Source of the DNA: Sweltsa coloradensis
Taxonomy: Eukaryota > Arthropoda > Insecta > Plecoptera > Chloroperlidae
DNA: 64,000 nt
NCBI GenBank assembly: GCA_024449915.1
Contig: JAMZAV010000636.1
Coordinates: 496,001 to 560,000 of the forward strand
Reading direction: 5' to 3'
Shown here: piece by piece, positions 27,301 through 39,300 of the stretch
Numbering within the stretch: position 1 is the first letter of the stretch
How the letters are laid out: each line of letters opens with the position of its first letter
Notes under the pieces: model-generated
Databases searched by the model: none
Told to the model about the DNA's origin: nothing
The model's input: the letters and a program-made list of their open reading frames with translations, nothing else
Made by a program: the position numbers and the translations under genes

Positions 27301-30300
27301 AAATTAAGGTTCTGTGAAAAAATTATCACAATCGGACAAAGCATGTAGGTGTTATAAATCGAAGAATTTTGTTAAAAATCGAAAAAAAATCGTAAAATTG
27401 CGATTTTCATGAGAAATAATTTTCCGATTGCGCTCAAAAACGTGGCAGTTCTAAGTTCAGAGATTTCGAAGGCCTCCATAAAATTTCATCGCAATCGGAG
27501 TATCGGTTTAGCCGGAATCGTGTGGACAAACAGACAAAAATACAAAAAAAAAGAAAGAAAGAAAAAAAAAACATTCCGGATTTTTTTCTCCAGTGTAGTG
27601 AAATGGAATCTTCGCTTCGCTCGCTATGCTCATCCAATTAGGGTACATACCAAAATGTATATACCGGTAGTTAAGAGGGAAACTTATTGAGCGAGCGTCT
27701 CCACTTGACTTTTTTTTTTTTTTCTACATTTCAGAAATTAAAAAAGTCCGCCCCAACCGGGAATCGAACCACGGATCTCCCACATTCCAGGTGGACGTCT
27801 TAACCACTAGACCATCAGGACGGGTACATTTTAATCTCTGAATTGTAGTTGCATTATACATCTGAATGGATGGAACAGTACTGCAACAAATATCTGCTGC
27901 CTTTGAACTGACCACCAAACATTAATTATAATGTCATTACCTTTACGCAGGTATGAGCGAGGGTTTATTTCTCGATTTGGTTGATCGGGAAACACTCCCG
28001 TGGGTGTAATTGTTTTTATTTTCTACATTTCAGAAATTAAAAAGTCCGCCCCAACCGGGAATCGAACCACGGATCTCCCACATTCCAGGTGGACGTCTTA
28101 ACCACTATAGACCATCAGGACGGGTACATTTTAATCTCTGAATTGTAGTTGCATTATACATCTGAATGGATGGAACAGTACTGCAACGAATATCTGCTGC
28201 CTTTGAACTGACCACCAAACATTAATTATAATGTCATTACCTTTACGCAGGTATGAGCGAGGGTTTATTTCTCGATTTGGTTGATCGGGAAACACTCCCG
28301 TGGGTGTAATTGTTTTTATTGTCTACATTTCAGAAATTAAAAAAGTCCGCCCCAACCGGGAATCGAACCACGGATCTCCCACATTCCAGGTGGACGTCTT
28401 AACCACTAGACCATCAGGACGGGTACATTTTAATCTCTGAATTGTAGTTGCATTATACATCTGAATGGATGGAACAGTACTGCAACGAATATCTGCTGCC
28501 TTTGAACTGACCACCAAACATTAATTATAATGTCATTACCTTTACGCAGGTATGAGCGAGGGTTTATTTCTCGATTTGGTTGATCGGGAAAACACTCCTG
28601 TGGGTGTAATTGTTTTTATTTTCTACATTTCAGAAATTAAAAAAGTCCGCCCAACTGGGAATCGAACCACGGATCTCCCACATTCCAGGTGGATGTCTTA
28701 ACCACTAGACCATCAGGACGGGTACATTTTAATCTCTGAATTATAGTTGCATTATACATCTGAATGGATGGAACAGTACTGCAACGAATATCTGCTGCCT
28801 TTGAACTGACCACCAAACATTAATTATAATGTCATTACCTTTACGCAGGTATGAGCGAGGGTTTATTTCTCGATTTGGTTTGATCGGGAAACACTCCCGT
28901 GGGTGTAATTGTTTTTATTTTCTACATTCAGAAATTTAAAAAAAAGTCCGCCCCAACCGGGAATCGAACCACGGATCTCCCACATTCCAGGTGGACGTCT
29001 TAACCACTAGACCATCAGGACGGGTACATTTTAATCTCTGAATTGTATTTTCATTATACATCTGAATGGATGGAACAGTACTGCAACGAATATCTTATGG
29101 CTCGAATGTCCGTTTTGTTTTTTTGTTTGTTTTTTTCTGTTACTGCTTCGGTACAGGTCGCACCGTTTCTCTGATCGACCTGAAATTTTGCACACATGTA
29201 CATACCACCTAGGTGGGTTGCTGTATAGTTTTTGATCAATATCCGATCGTTGGTTATAAAAAATAAAAAATAAAATAAAAAAATAAAAATGTTCCGATCG
29301 TTATGAAATTTTGCAGGGTCAATAAGTACAACATTCTCTCCTATTTTACAAATTTTCAGCTAAATCGGTCAAGACCTCAAAGACTTATTGGTGTGTAACA
29401 TTATGGGAATGTCGTACTCGGGTCGTGTTGCACGTACCGGTGCTCGCTCAACAACGCGACGGGACTTTAGCGCTTTCCTAGTTTATGCTATTAGTCCGTG
29501 GAACAAGCGTAAAAACATTTCAAATCCGGAAACCAGCACCAAAATTTAGGAGCAGGTAAAAAACGTATTTTAGAATGTTATTTTCACGGGGACACGCATG
29601 GTAGGACATAAGTCACCTGTCATGGCGTCCACAAGATGGCCGCCAAAATAATTCTTAAATTGCTGTAACTCAAGAAGTAATCATCAGATATGGATAACTA
29701 GGTTTGTTTTATTCGGTTTTTAAATGCTCTACAAAAAATGTCATTAGAAATTTTACCGTAAATACAATAGTTTTAATTATATTTATATATTATTACAATG
29801 AATTGCAATTATAGCACTTTTTGGCATATACATAATTATTTATACGTAGAATTCACTTGATTGTCATACAATTTTCAGACTATACTAAAATAACGCCAAT
29901 AAATCCAAAATTTTAAGTCCCAAAACGTAATTCCTGTAACTTTTGATTAATTAATTAATTAATTAAGCATTAATTAAATCCCAATTAAAAGTTTCTTATT
30001 CACTCACCATAGTCCCGTAGTGTATCACACAACAACAATATGACCACAATGAACCAAAAAATATTAGTTCCAAAATTTACTTCTTATCACTTTCCTATGA
30101 ATTCAATTAATTCAATTAATTAAAAATAATGAAATAACTCAATTAATTTTGTAAAATTAACCCAATGTAGTCGACCTTGGAATCATTTTAAAGCTAGTTT
30201 TAAGGCAAATAAATGTTATGAAAAATAATTAATTTAATTTATTAATCACCGAATTAATTACATTTTTAGTTAATTTATCCCACTTTTGACATTATGTTTT

Positions 30301-33300
30301 GTTATGTATACCTTAACTCGAGCGATCGTCATAAAAATATACTTCTTTACTGACATAATGCCAATGAATCCGAATTGTCATGTCCCGAAACAAAATTCCT
30401 ATTAACTTACGATTAATTAAGAACCAAGTGAAGAATTACTTATATCTCAATAATTGTTGTTGCCACTCAATTAACACATACAAAATGCCAACCGAAGTAT
30501 CAAAAATAAACAATGCGAGTGTAATTTTAAAATTTTATAGTCCCAAAATTATGTTCATGCTACTTTCCCGTTAATTGAATTAATAAATTAAATTAAATTA
30601 ATTGATATAATCACCATGTGTTGTGTAAAATTAACACAGCCACACTGGGAACCATTTGCATGCTTATTTTACAGGAAAATAATTTTGTGGGAAATTCAAT
30701 TAACAGAAAAGTAGCGTAAACTTAATTTTGGAACTATTAATTTTTACAATTACACTTGTATTGTTTATATTTGATACTTCTGTTGGCATTTGTATGTGTT
30801 AATTGAGTGACAATAACAATTATTGAGATATGAGTAATTCTTCATTTAATTTCTTAATTAACGGTAAGTTATAAGAATTTTGTTTCGGGACATAACAATT
30901 CGGATTCATTGGCATTATGTCAGTAAAGTAGTATATTTTTATGACGATCGATTGAGTTTAAGGTATACATAACAATACATAGGTATGTCAAAAGTGGGAT
31001 AATTTAACTAAAATATAATTAATTCGTGATTAATTAATTAATTAAATTAATTGAATTAATAGGAAAGTGATTGGAAGTAATTTTTGGAACTAATATTTTT
31101 TTGGTTCATTGTGGTCATATTGTTGTTGTGTGATACACTACGGGACTTTGGTAAGTGAATAAGAAACTTTTGATTGGGATTTAATTAATGCTTAATTTAA
31201 TTAATTAATTAATCAAAAAGTTACAAGAATTTTGTTTCGGGACTTTAAATTTTGGATTTATTGGCGTTATTTTAGTATAGTCTGAAAATTTTATGACAAT
31301 CTAGCGAATTCTACGTTATGAATAATTATATATGCACCAAAAAGTGCTTTAATTGCAATACATTGTAATAATATATTAATATATAATAAAAACTATTACG
31401 TATTTACGGTAAAATTTCTATTGACATTTTGTAGAGCATTAAAAACCAAGAAAACAAAACTAAGTTTATTCAAATCTAATGATTACTTCTTGAGTTACAG
31501 CAATTTTAAGAATTATTTTGGCGGCCACCTTGTGGACGCCATGACAGGTGACTTATTTGCTACCATGCGTGTCCCCCGTGAAAATAACATTCTAAAATAT
31601 GTCTTTTACCTGCTCCTAAATTTTGGTGCTGGTTTCCGGATTTGAAATGTTCCTATAGTTTTAGCAGCTTGTTCCACGGACTATATAGGATGCAATAATT
31701 AGTACAAATTAATAAAATAAATTTGAAATTACTTTTATTATGCTCTTAAATTAAGCAGAAAGGAACGACTTTGAACAAACTTTTCTGTGGGGCTTCGCCC
31801 TCGAACTCCCCTGTATCTGTTTCTCACAAAAACTAAAAAATTAATCCATCAATTGCATACCTGATTAAGAGTTGAAAAGCCACCACTGGTTATATAGTCA
31901 AGACCAGTCCTGTTAAAGTTGTATTTGTAACCCCTGACAAACGATAGTGTGTCCCAAAGTTAGGCTTACTTATTTTGATTTTAGATTGAAATAAGTTTTA
32001 TACATCTGTGATGTTTAACGCAAGAACGAAAAAAAATAAAATAAAAATAAACACGATTCTAAATATTCACCATCAGTGTGTGTTCCAATGGAGCCTGCTC
32101 ATAAGGTAGGTAGGCCTACCTATTAGTTCCTATAAGTAGGAGCAGTGTACTGTGTACATACCTATTACTGGCATTACAGGAAGGTAGACAAGCAACCACA
32201 GGCATTGGGTAGGCCTATATAACCACCACAATATAGGCTAAACTCAATGATTAAAGTGTTTACCATAAATTTGATATCCCCCAAAGAAATAATGTCGGTG
32301 ATGAGATTCTTTTCTTCAAGTAACGTGACCACTGACTTCAAGAGATGTGATTTTATTTTAGCGTCCCCTTCAGTAGATGTGAAGCTTGGGTGAGTCAACA
32401 GAACGTCAATATCTCCGCTCGAAGCTTTGCCTCGTCTAGAATCAGATACAAATACAAAGCAATTCAAGTATTTTATTATCTCATAATGATCCATATAAAA
32501 AATCCACTAAATAGTGATCTCTAAGAAAAAGAATGTGCTTGCATAATTCAATAGGTACTATAATAACACTTTTATTAATTCAAATTTTGGTTTGCTCTAA
32601 ATTCTTATGGAAAGTTATATAAAGGGGCTATTACCCCCCCAAAATTATTTTGTACCACATAGGCCTACCTAATTTATAGCATAATACTATTCTAAAATTA
32701 CAGTTTAAAAATTATATCTTGCACCTGTGATTTTACACAAATTCTTTAAGTTTTTTTTATCCTGAAATTGACAAAAATTGTCATTTTGGGGAATTTCTTA
32801 AATCGGCTTTAACCTGCTTGTTTATTGTTCCACATGATACTAGAGCATCGTACCAATCTAAAATGGCCCTTTATAACATCGTGACTTGAAACTGTGCATA
32901 AATATGCGCCCAAACATGCAAAAATATACCGTCCAAAATCACACCCTTTCTTAAATAAAAATAAATAAATTGTATTTAGAGTCTACCCACTCAGTTATAT
33001 AACTGATTTTCAGTGGGGGACAGTAAATCAAAGCGACCAAGCCTACCCTGTAGACACCGACGCAATCGACGAGTGAGCGATAACCAACCAAAGATCGATA
33101 TTTTTAATAGGAAATATAGCAATCAGTGGTATGGACAGTGCGAACACCCGCAAATCAACGCCAGAATCAACAAGGCCGATTCAGAACAACTCTGAATTTA
33201 TTATGTGCTTTGTTGCTAGGACGGCTCCAAAGTCACCGTTTACAAACTCCTAAGACACGAACTGATGGACTTAAGTCCAAATCAGAAGTTAAAAAACTTC

Positions 33301-36300
33301 TGACTTTGGGGGGAATCGAACTCTGGACCTTTACCAATGCAGAAGGTCCAGGGTTTGATTCCCGCCAGTCAGAAGTTTTTTAACTTCTGATTTGGACTTA
33401 AGTCCATCGGTTCGTGTCTTAGGAGTTTGTAAACGGTGACTTTGGAGCCGTCCTAGCAACGAAGCACATAATAAATTCAGAGTTGTTCTGAATCGGCCTT
33501 GTTGATTCTGGCGTTGATCCGCGGTTGTTCGCACTGTCCATACCACTGATTGCTATATTTCCTATTTAAAATATCTATCTTTGGTTGGTTATCGCTCACT
33601 CGTCGATTGCGTTGGGGCCTACAGGGTTGGCTTAGTCGCTTTGATTTACTGTCCCCCATTGAAAATCAGTTATACAACTGAGTGGGTAGACTCTAAATAC
33701 AATTTATTTATTTATTTATTCTGCATTGGAAGCAGATACGCTAACCACAAGACCAACGAGCCACACAAACATTGGTAAACAGCATATTATTTTGACCGAA
33801 CCACTTGCCCAAATTACAAAACAAAATATAGTGGATTTACAGAAAAGGCTGCCGAGTACGTCAATAATGGTCAATATTTTTTGGGGTCAAAATCATCCAA
33901 GGTCATGGGGCATAAAGATGGTCCCCATGTTATTTCTTATGGGAGATTTTTGCCGATAGGACCTAGCTCGAAAATTACCAAGTTTGACAAATTTTTTCGG
34001 ATCATGATGGCCCCAATAATTTTTTGGTTTCTTTCTAAATTCATATATCTAGTTAGCCTGAATGAAATATATTTTTTGAGTTTAGCGGGTGAATACCCCT
34101 TTAACAGCATTGGGTACCACTGGTCAAGGCTAGAAATCACATTCAAATTAACACGGTAACTACCCATCCAGGACATCACGAATGGTACTGTGCGATGCAT
34201 AGTGAACTAAAGGACTGTTTACGCAGTAAAGGCTACTAGCAACTACGTCACGTAAGGAGCATGCCGGGTATTCTCCACTTCGAGCCCAACTGATGGACAA
34301 GCAACCCTCATTTCGCAAGTTGACGCCTGCTGAACGGCGCGACACTGAACACGCTCTTATTTTAATTCTGTTCATTATTGGGACAAAACTTAAGAGGAAT
34401 AATATTTAGCAAACATATAATTCTTTTTAATAGCAATTATTTTGAATTTTTACACAGCCGTTAGCGTGTTATATTGATGTACGTATTGAAATAAAATTTA
34501 AGGATTTTACTGATTTTGCCTTCAAGTTCAACATCACTCTTGATGGCAAACAGATTAAACAGACAGATGAGATGAAGTATCTCGGCGTGACCTTCGTAAA
34601 AAAAATGACCGGCAAGATCCCTTTGAAAAGGCAGCAAAAAGGATCAAAATTGATTGTTTTGAATTTGCTTAAGTCTAATTTATGCATTTTGGCTAATCGA
34701 AACGATGAGGGGTGTAGAGAGGATGAAAGTTGAACAGAAGGGAGGGGGGGAAACCCGGTACGGCACGTAGCCTACTCCTTTCAAAAAGTACCAGAGGCCC
34801 AAACGGCTTAACGTCCCACCGAAGGACGGTGTAATTTTGACTCTATAGGTTCCTCCCTAACCCCGGGATGCACAGACGTAAAGGAGAACGAACCCGTTAC
34901 ACTAGTTTCGAACCCTCCATCTGCTCAAACCCCAGGGGTAACGTGAGTTTCACGGTAGAGCGGTCACCCACTCTACCCATACCACCCCGATTTGTTTAAC
35001 TTCGGTGTTCGAGGGGGAACCGGAAAAAACGAGCTGGGCAAACCGCGGGCCAAAGGGGTCAAAAACGATACTACCCCTTTCAAAAGGGTAGCCGGTGGCT
35101 TGGGGCCAAAACTAACACCTGGCGCTGACGTACAAAACGTACACAATCACCCATTGAGTACGGACCGAAGTTTCCCCCGCCGCCGCCGCAACGCACGCCA
35201 GCCTTTTCGACAGAGCCCAAAAATCGCCCCCTTCCCCTGTAACGGGAGCGTAAAACCACCCCAATTACCCCATGGAGGGTTAGCCAAATTGAGCCTCTAC
35301 AACTAAGAAGAGAGCACGCGGTATCCAAAATGCAGAAAAAAACTGGCGCGCCTAAACTCCGCAAATGGCTCAACTAAAACTACCCACCTCAAAAGACAAC
35401 TACACTAATTTTGCTGGAACGTTCACCCTGAAGAGAAAAAACGTCCTATCCCCCTAAAAGCCCAGTGCACCATTTGACGTACACTCCAGAGCTTTGGGAC
35501 AATCCAATCAGCTCGCCCCGGGAACAAAAATTGACGGCAGAGAAGAAAAGCCCTCCCCAAAAAGAACTAAAAAGCTTGCCGAGGAGCACCTAAAAGCACT
35601 TTTCCTCTTAAAGAGTGGGTGCATATCTCAGGACGGCCCCTAGACCGGTTAAAACAGAAAGGCCCACCCCATCCACTGCATCTTCTTCGAAGAAGCCACT
35701 CCAATGGGGCCGGTGAAACAACTTCGCGCTGAGGTCGCAGCCTCGCCGGGGCGGCGGAAAAATCCCGAGACCCCCCCTTTCCCCCCTCAAAAGCAAAATT
35801 TGTCACCCCTAAGCAACAGTGTTCACCCACCCCAAATTATCACCCAAGCAGCAAACCCCCATCCCTTTTCAAAACCCCCTTGCCACCTCCATCAGCAAAA
35901 CAAAATTTAGGGCGAAGGATCCCCACCACTGCAAATCTGGGGAATGAAAAGGGAGACTTCTTGGCAAAAAAGGCCCAAAAACACCGCAACCACCAGCAGC
36001 GCCTCTTCCCTTTAAAAAAGTCAAAACTTTGACAAATCAACCCCAAAAAATCTTTATGAACCCACAGAAAGGGCTTCCGACTAAAAATGGTGAAAACCCA
36101 GATTAAAAAAGGGCCAGACAAAAATGGGGCGAGAAAGACGGCCACCGCCCATTTCCGGCTTGCAACCGGTCACAACGTCTTCAACACCCCCTGCACCATT
36201 TTTTTTTAACATTTCCAACAAAAACCGGGGCCCCCTGTAAAATTGTAATTTTAAAAACCAAGACAGGCGCATCTCTTTAGTCGCGCCCTCAAAGTGACTT

Positions 36301-39300
36301 GACTCCCTGCCCGATGAACTGAGCAGGATAAAAAGGGGGAGTCTTATATTGGGGACAAGAAAAGAAGAATGGCTAAAAAAGGGGCCAAATTTTCACAAGA
36401 AAAAAAAAAAAAAAATTTTGAAATTAAATATAAAAAATTCATTGACAAAAACCTAGGACGGATTTTGACAAGACCTCTTTCAAAATATGATCGGATGTTT
36501 GACAAGAAATAAAAAACTTTTTGGGTAGAAAGTGCACTGAACAAAAAAATTTTTTGATAGGGAATTGTTTGTATTTTGTTTCACTAAAATACGCACTTTT
36601 GACTGGGGATGAGCCGTGAAAAAAATGCTGCTAGCTGTAAATTTTTTGTTTGGTGCTTCTTCTATCCAGAAAGGTTTTTTTTCTAAAAAAGTTTGAGTGG
36701 CCCCATATCAAAAGAATTCTTTTCGAAAATCCCCCAGTAGTTTTTTGCAATTTAAGTTTTAAAAGCTTACTATGTCGTTTTAAATTTTTGCATTTTTTAA
36801 TTCAACATTTTTAGCAGTGTGTAAAAAAAAAAACAAAATAATTGCTACCAGAAGGGAAAGAATGTTGCTAAATACTAGGAAAACGCTAAAGCCCGCCGCG
36901 TTGATGGATGAGCTTTTTTTAAAAGGTTTTAGTTTGCGTGGATATTTTTACTTTGCAAGTTCTTTGTTTTGCGCCTACCATTGTAGGTGAATGTTTTGTC
37001 AAGTTTTTTTTGTTTTTTGTCAATTGGTATTATTTACCGTAAAAAACTTGTATTAAAAGCTTTTTTTCTCTCATTTTGGCTAACTTTTTAAACTTTTTCT
37101 TCAGAAAGCAATACTTCACCATTACCTTAATGTCCATGTGAAATATGAACGTTGTAGCCCCACCCGTTTGGTCAGAATTGGCCCAAATGGCACGAAAATA
37201 TCGCACTAAAAATCGAAAAAAATCGTAAAAGTACGATATTCATGAGAATATTTCTTTGATTGTACCCAAAAAACGTGGAAAGTCTAAGTCCAGAAAAAAC
37301 GAAGGTCAGTGCAAAATTTTCATCAAGACCGCATATGCCGTTTGCCCGGGAAGAGAGCGAAACAAACAGACGGAAAAAAAAACAAAAAAAAAAAAAAACA
37401 AACAAAACAAAAAAAAACAAACGGAGCTAAATTTTTTTGGGGGTCGGTGAAATTGAAGTCTTCGTTCGCTCATCCAATTACTCCTCTTAAGTTTTGCCCA
37501 AATAATGAATAGAATAAAAGTTAGAGCATGATATTTGTTGCGCCGTTCTGCAGGCGTCAACTGGTGAAATGAGGTTGCTTGTCAATCAGTACGATTCGCG
37601 GCCACGTGACTATAAGCTGTGACGTCACGTTAGGATTCCCTATAGGTACATGCGTGCAACAGCAACATGGCACCTAACGAAAATTCCTTCGCCTGCAAAG
37701 AGGTTTCACTGCCTACATGACAAGAATCGTAGTGTCCAAAAAGATGCCTGTGGTGTGCGGCGATTTTCAATTTTGACAGACTATGCTTTTGAATTACCTA
37801 ATTGGCTGTTTGTGGTTGGGGAAAGAAGCAAGGAGACCAACAGATTACATTGAAAGTGTTGGGTAACTGTCGAGACTCGGAGATTACATATATTTACACG
37901 AAAACACACTAGATGTCGAAATATTCGGCCTAAGCAGCCTGCCTTGGTCACTCGACCGTTGGTCAAGAAGTTTTTTTAAACTTTTATGATTTTCAGTCAT
38001 TACTCATTACCTGTACTTATTTATTACTTAGATATAGACCGACATTGTAAAGATAATGTAATTCAGTCAATTCCAAGTCAATTTGATCAATGTAATAGGT
38101 CTCCCTTAATTGACTTTAAAAACTCTTTAAATTTGAGCACTTGTTTTAATTTTTATGTTATCATAAATGTTTTTTGATTTGATTAATTTTAATGAAGTTG
38201 ATTCAAATTTGTTTAATTCCATTTCACATTTCGTAATTTACATACGGCAGCACATCTTAAATGCTATCAAACGGTAGATTTACCGTTGTCTTATTGACAG
38301 GTGTAACTCGTAAGCCTATATTAATTGTTGTAATATTTTTAGGTATTAGTAATACTAGGAAAACGCTTAAGTCCCGCCGCGTTGTTGGATGAGCGTAATT
38401 GGTGCATTGAGCTGCCATGCCTTATGCGGATTTTCTGTTGTTCTGTAAAAAAATCATTACTAAATTGAAGATTTTTTTAAAAATTAAATTAAATTAAATA
38501 CAAAATTAACTTAATTTTTTAAAAATTAATCGTAATTTAAAAAAGGAAAAAATCGTAATATTGAAATTTTCATAAGAAATAATTATTCGATTGCGCACAA
38601 ATTTTACACGAATATATTAATTCATAAAATTAAGGTTCTGTGAAAAAATCATTACAATCGGTAATAAGTCGAAGAATGTTTAAAAAAATCGAAAAAATCG
38701 TAAAATTGTGATTTTCATGAGAAATAATTTTTCGATTGTGCTCAAATTTCACACGAATATATTAATTCATGAAATAAAGGTACTGTGAAAAAATCATTAC
38801 AATCGGATAAAGCATGTAGGTGTAAGAAGTCGAAGGAATTTTTTTTAAATCGAAAAAAATCGTAAAATTGCGATTTTCATGAGAAATAATTTTTCGATTA
38901 CGCTCAAAAACGTGGCAGTTCTTAGTTTAGAGATTTCGAAGGTCTCCAGAAAATTTCATCGCAATTGGAGTATCGGTTTAGCCGGAATCGTGTTAACAGA
39001 CACACAAAAAAAACAGAAAAAAAAGAAAAACATTCTGAATTTTTTTCTCCAGTGTAGTGAAATGGAATCTTCGCTTCACTCACTACGCTCATCCAAATAC
39101 TGTATTAAGTATAAGGGATGCACAATCTTAAAATTAAAATAATCAATAACCAAAAAGGTAACTGCATTATAGACTATAGGCTAGGCCAGTTTTGAAAAAA
39201 TGTGTCTCCTTCTCAATAGTGGTGTACCGGGGTGTTAAAAGCTGACACTAAAGTTATTCCTACTCAGAAGAATGTCCTGCATACGACAAACATTGTGGCA

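Larger units (their letters stand above)
27721..29095 (-). repeat. 300-bp tandem array, four full units and a partial fifth
   Basis: Units start at 27721, 28021, 28321, 28621 and 28921, each about 300 bp and more than 95% alike by eye. Each contains one tRNA-like gene on the minus strand, an ATTTCTGAAATG palindrome after it and a GGGAGTGTTTCCCGATC segment. The last unit stops after ACTGCAACGAATATCT and returns to HINE sequence. Confidence 0.95.
27688..29481 (+). mobile_element. HINE-like element (TTGAGCGAGC type) carrying a tRNA-like array
   Basis: The 5' tip is TGAGCGAGCGTCTCCACTTG. The 3' part has GCTCGCTCAA, then AACGC-12 nt-GCGCT-TTCCTAG, with T on both flanks. Comparison with the 62865-63810 copy shows the normal sequence CATAAGA/GTCAAGTGG (reverse strand). 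Here these two words are separated by the 1.37-kb array 27721-29095. Confidence 0.8.
26345..31888. mobile_element. hAT-type remnant hosting a three-element nest
   Basis: The left end CAGTGGCGGCTTTT and right end (reversed) CAGTGGTGGCTTTT are inverted repeats. They are flanked by GTTATGGTA and GTTATATA, an imperfect 8-bp duplication. Subtracting two HINE-like elements (26417-27636 and 27688-29481) and the palindrome (29492-31683) leaves about 340 bp, a normal size for a hAT MITE. A GGGGCTTCGCCC block near the right end is common in hAT ends. Confidence 0.6.
32619..34104. mobile_element. TTAA element family, copy 2, interrupted by SINEs
   Basis: It matches 69-721 nearly end to end once 32952-33766 is removed. 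The right border keeps TTAA (34101-34104) and the left has ATAA. The match confirms the element's limits. Confidence 0.8.
34236..37640. repeat. Large inverted repeat, one arm carrying a HINE
   Basis: 34236-34475 is repeated inverted at 36800-36874 plus 37477-37640. Shared words include GACAAGCAACC, GTTGACGCCTGC, GAACGGCGC, AAAACTTAAGAGGA and TAGCAATTATTTTG. The right arm is split by the HINE 36875-37476, and the left arm is its empty site. The loop holds a LINE relic, a SINE-like copy and the anomalous segment 35000-36800. Confidence 0.8.

Noticed and set aside
27724..28517. Repeated 64-codon frames on the minus strand (VVSSKAADI...)
   Set aside because: They are translations of the 300-bp array across the tRNA-like gene, not proteins.
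27721..29095. CRISPR-like regular repeats
   Set aside because: Units are 300 bp with almost no unique spacer and the genome is eukaryotic.
33013..33659. Repeated frames starting MGDSKSKR
   Set aside because: Translations of the SINE body occurring in both inverted copies.
34992..36272. Several proline- and arginine-rich frames on both strands
   Set aside because: They lie in the homopolymer-rich anomalous segment; no domain is recognisable and frames overlap on opposite strands.
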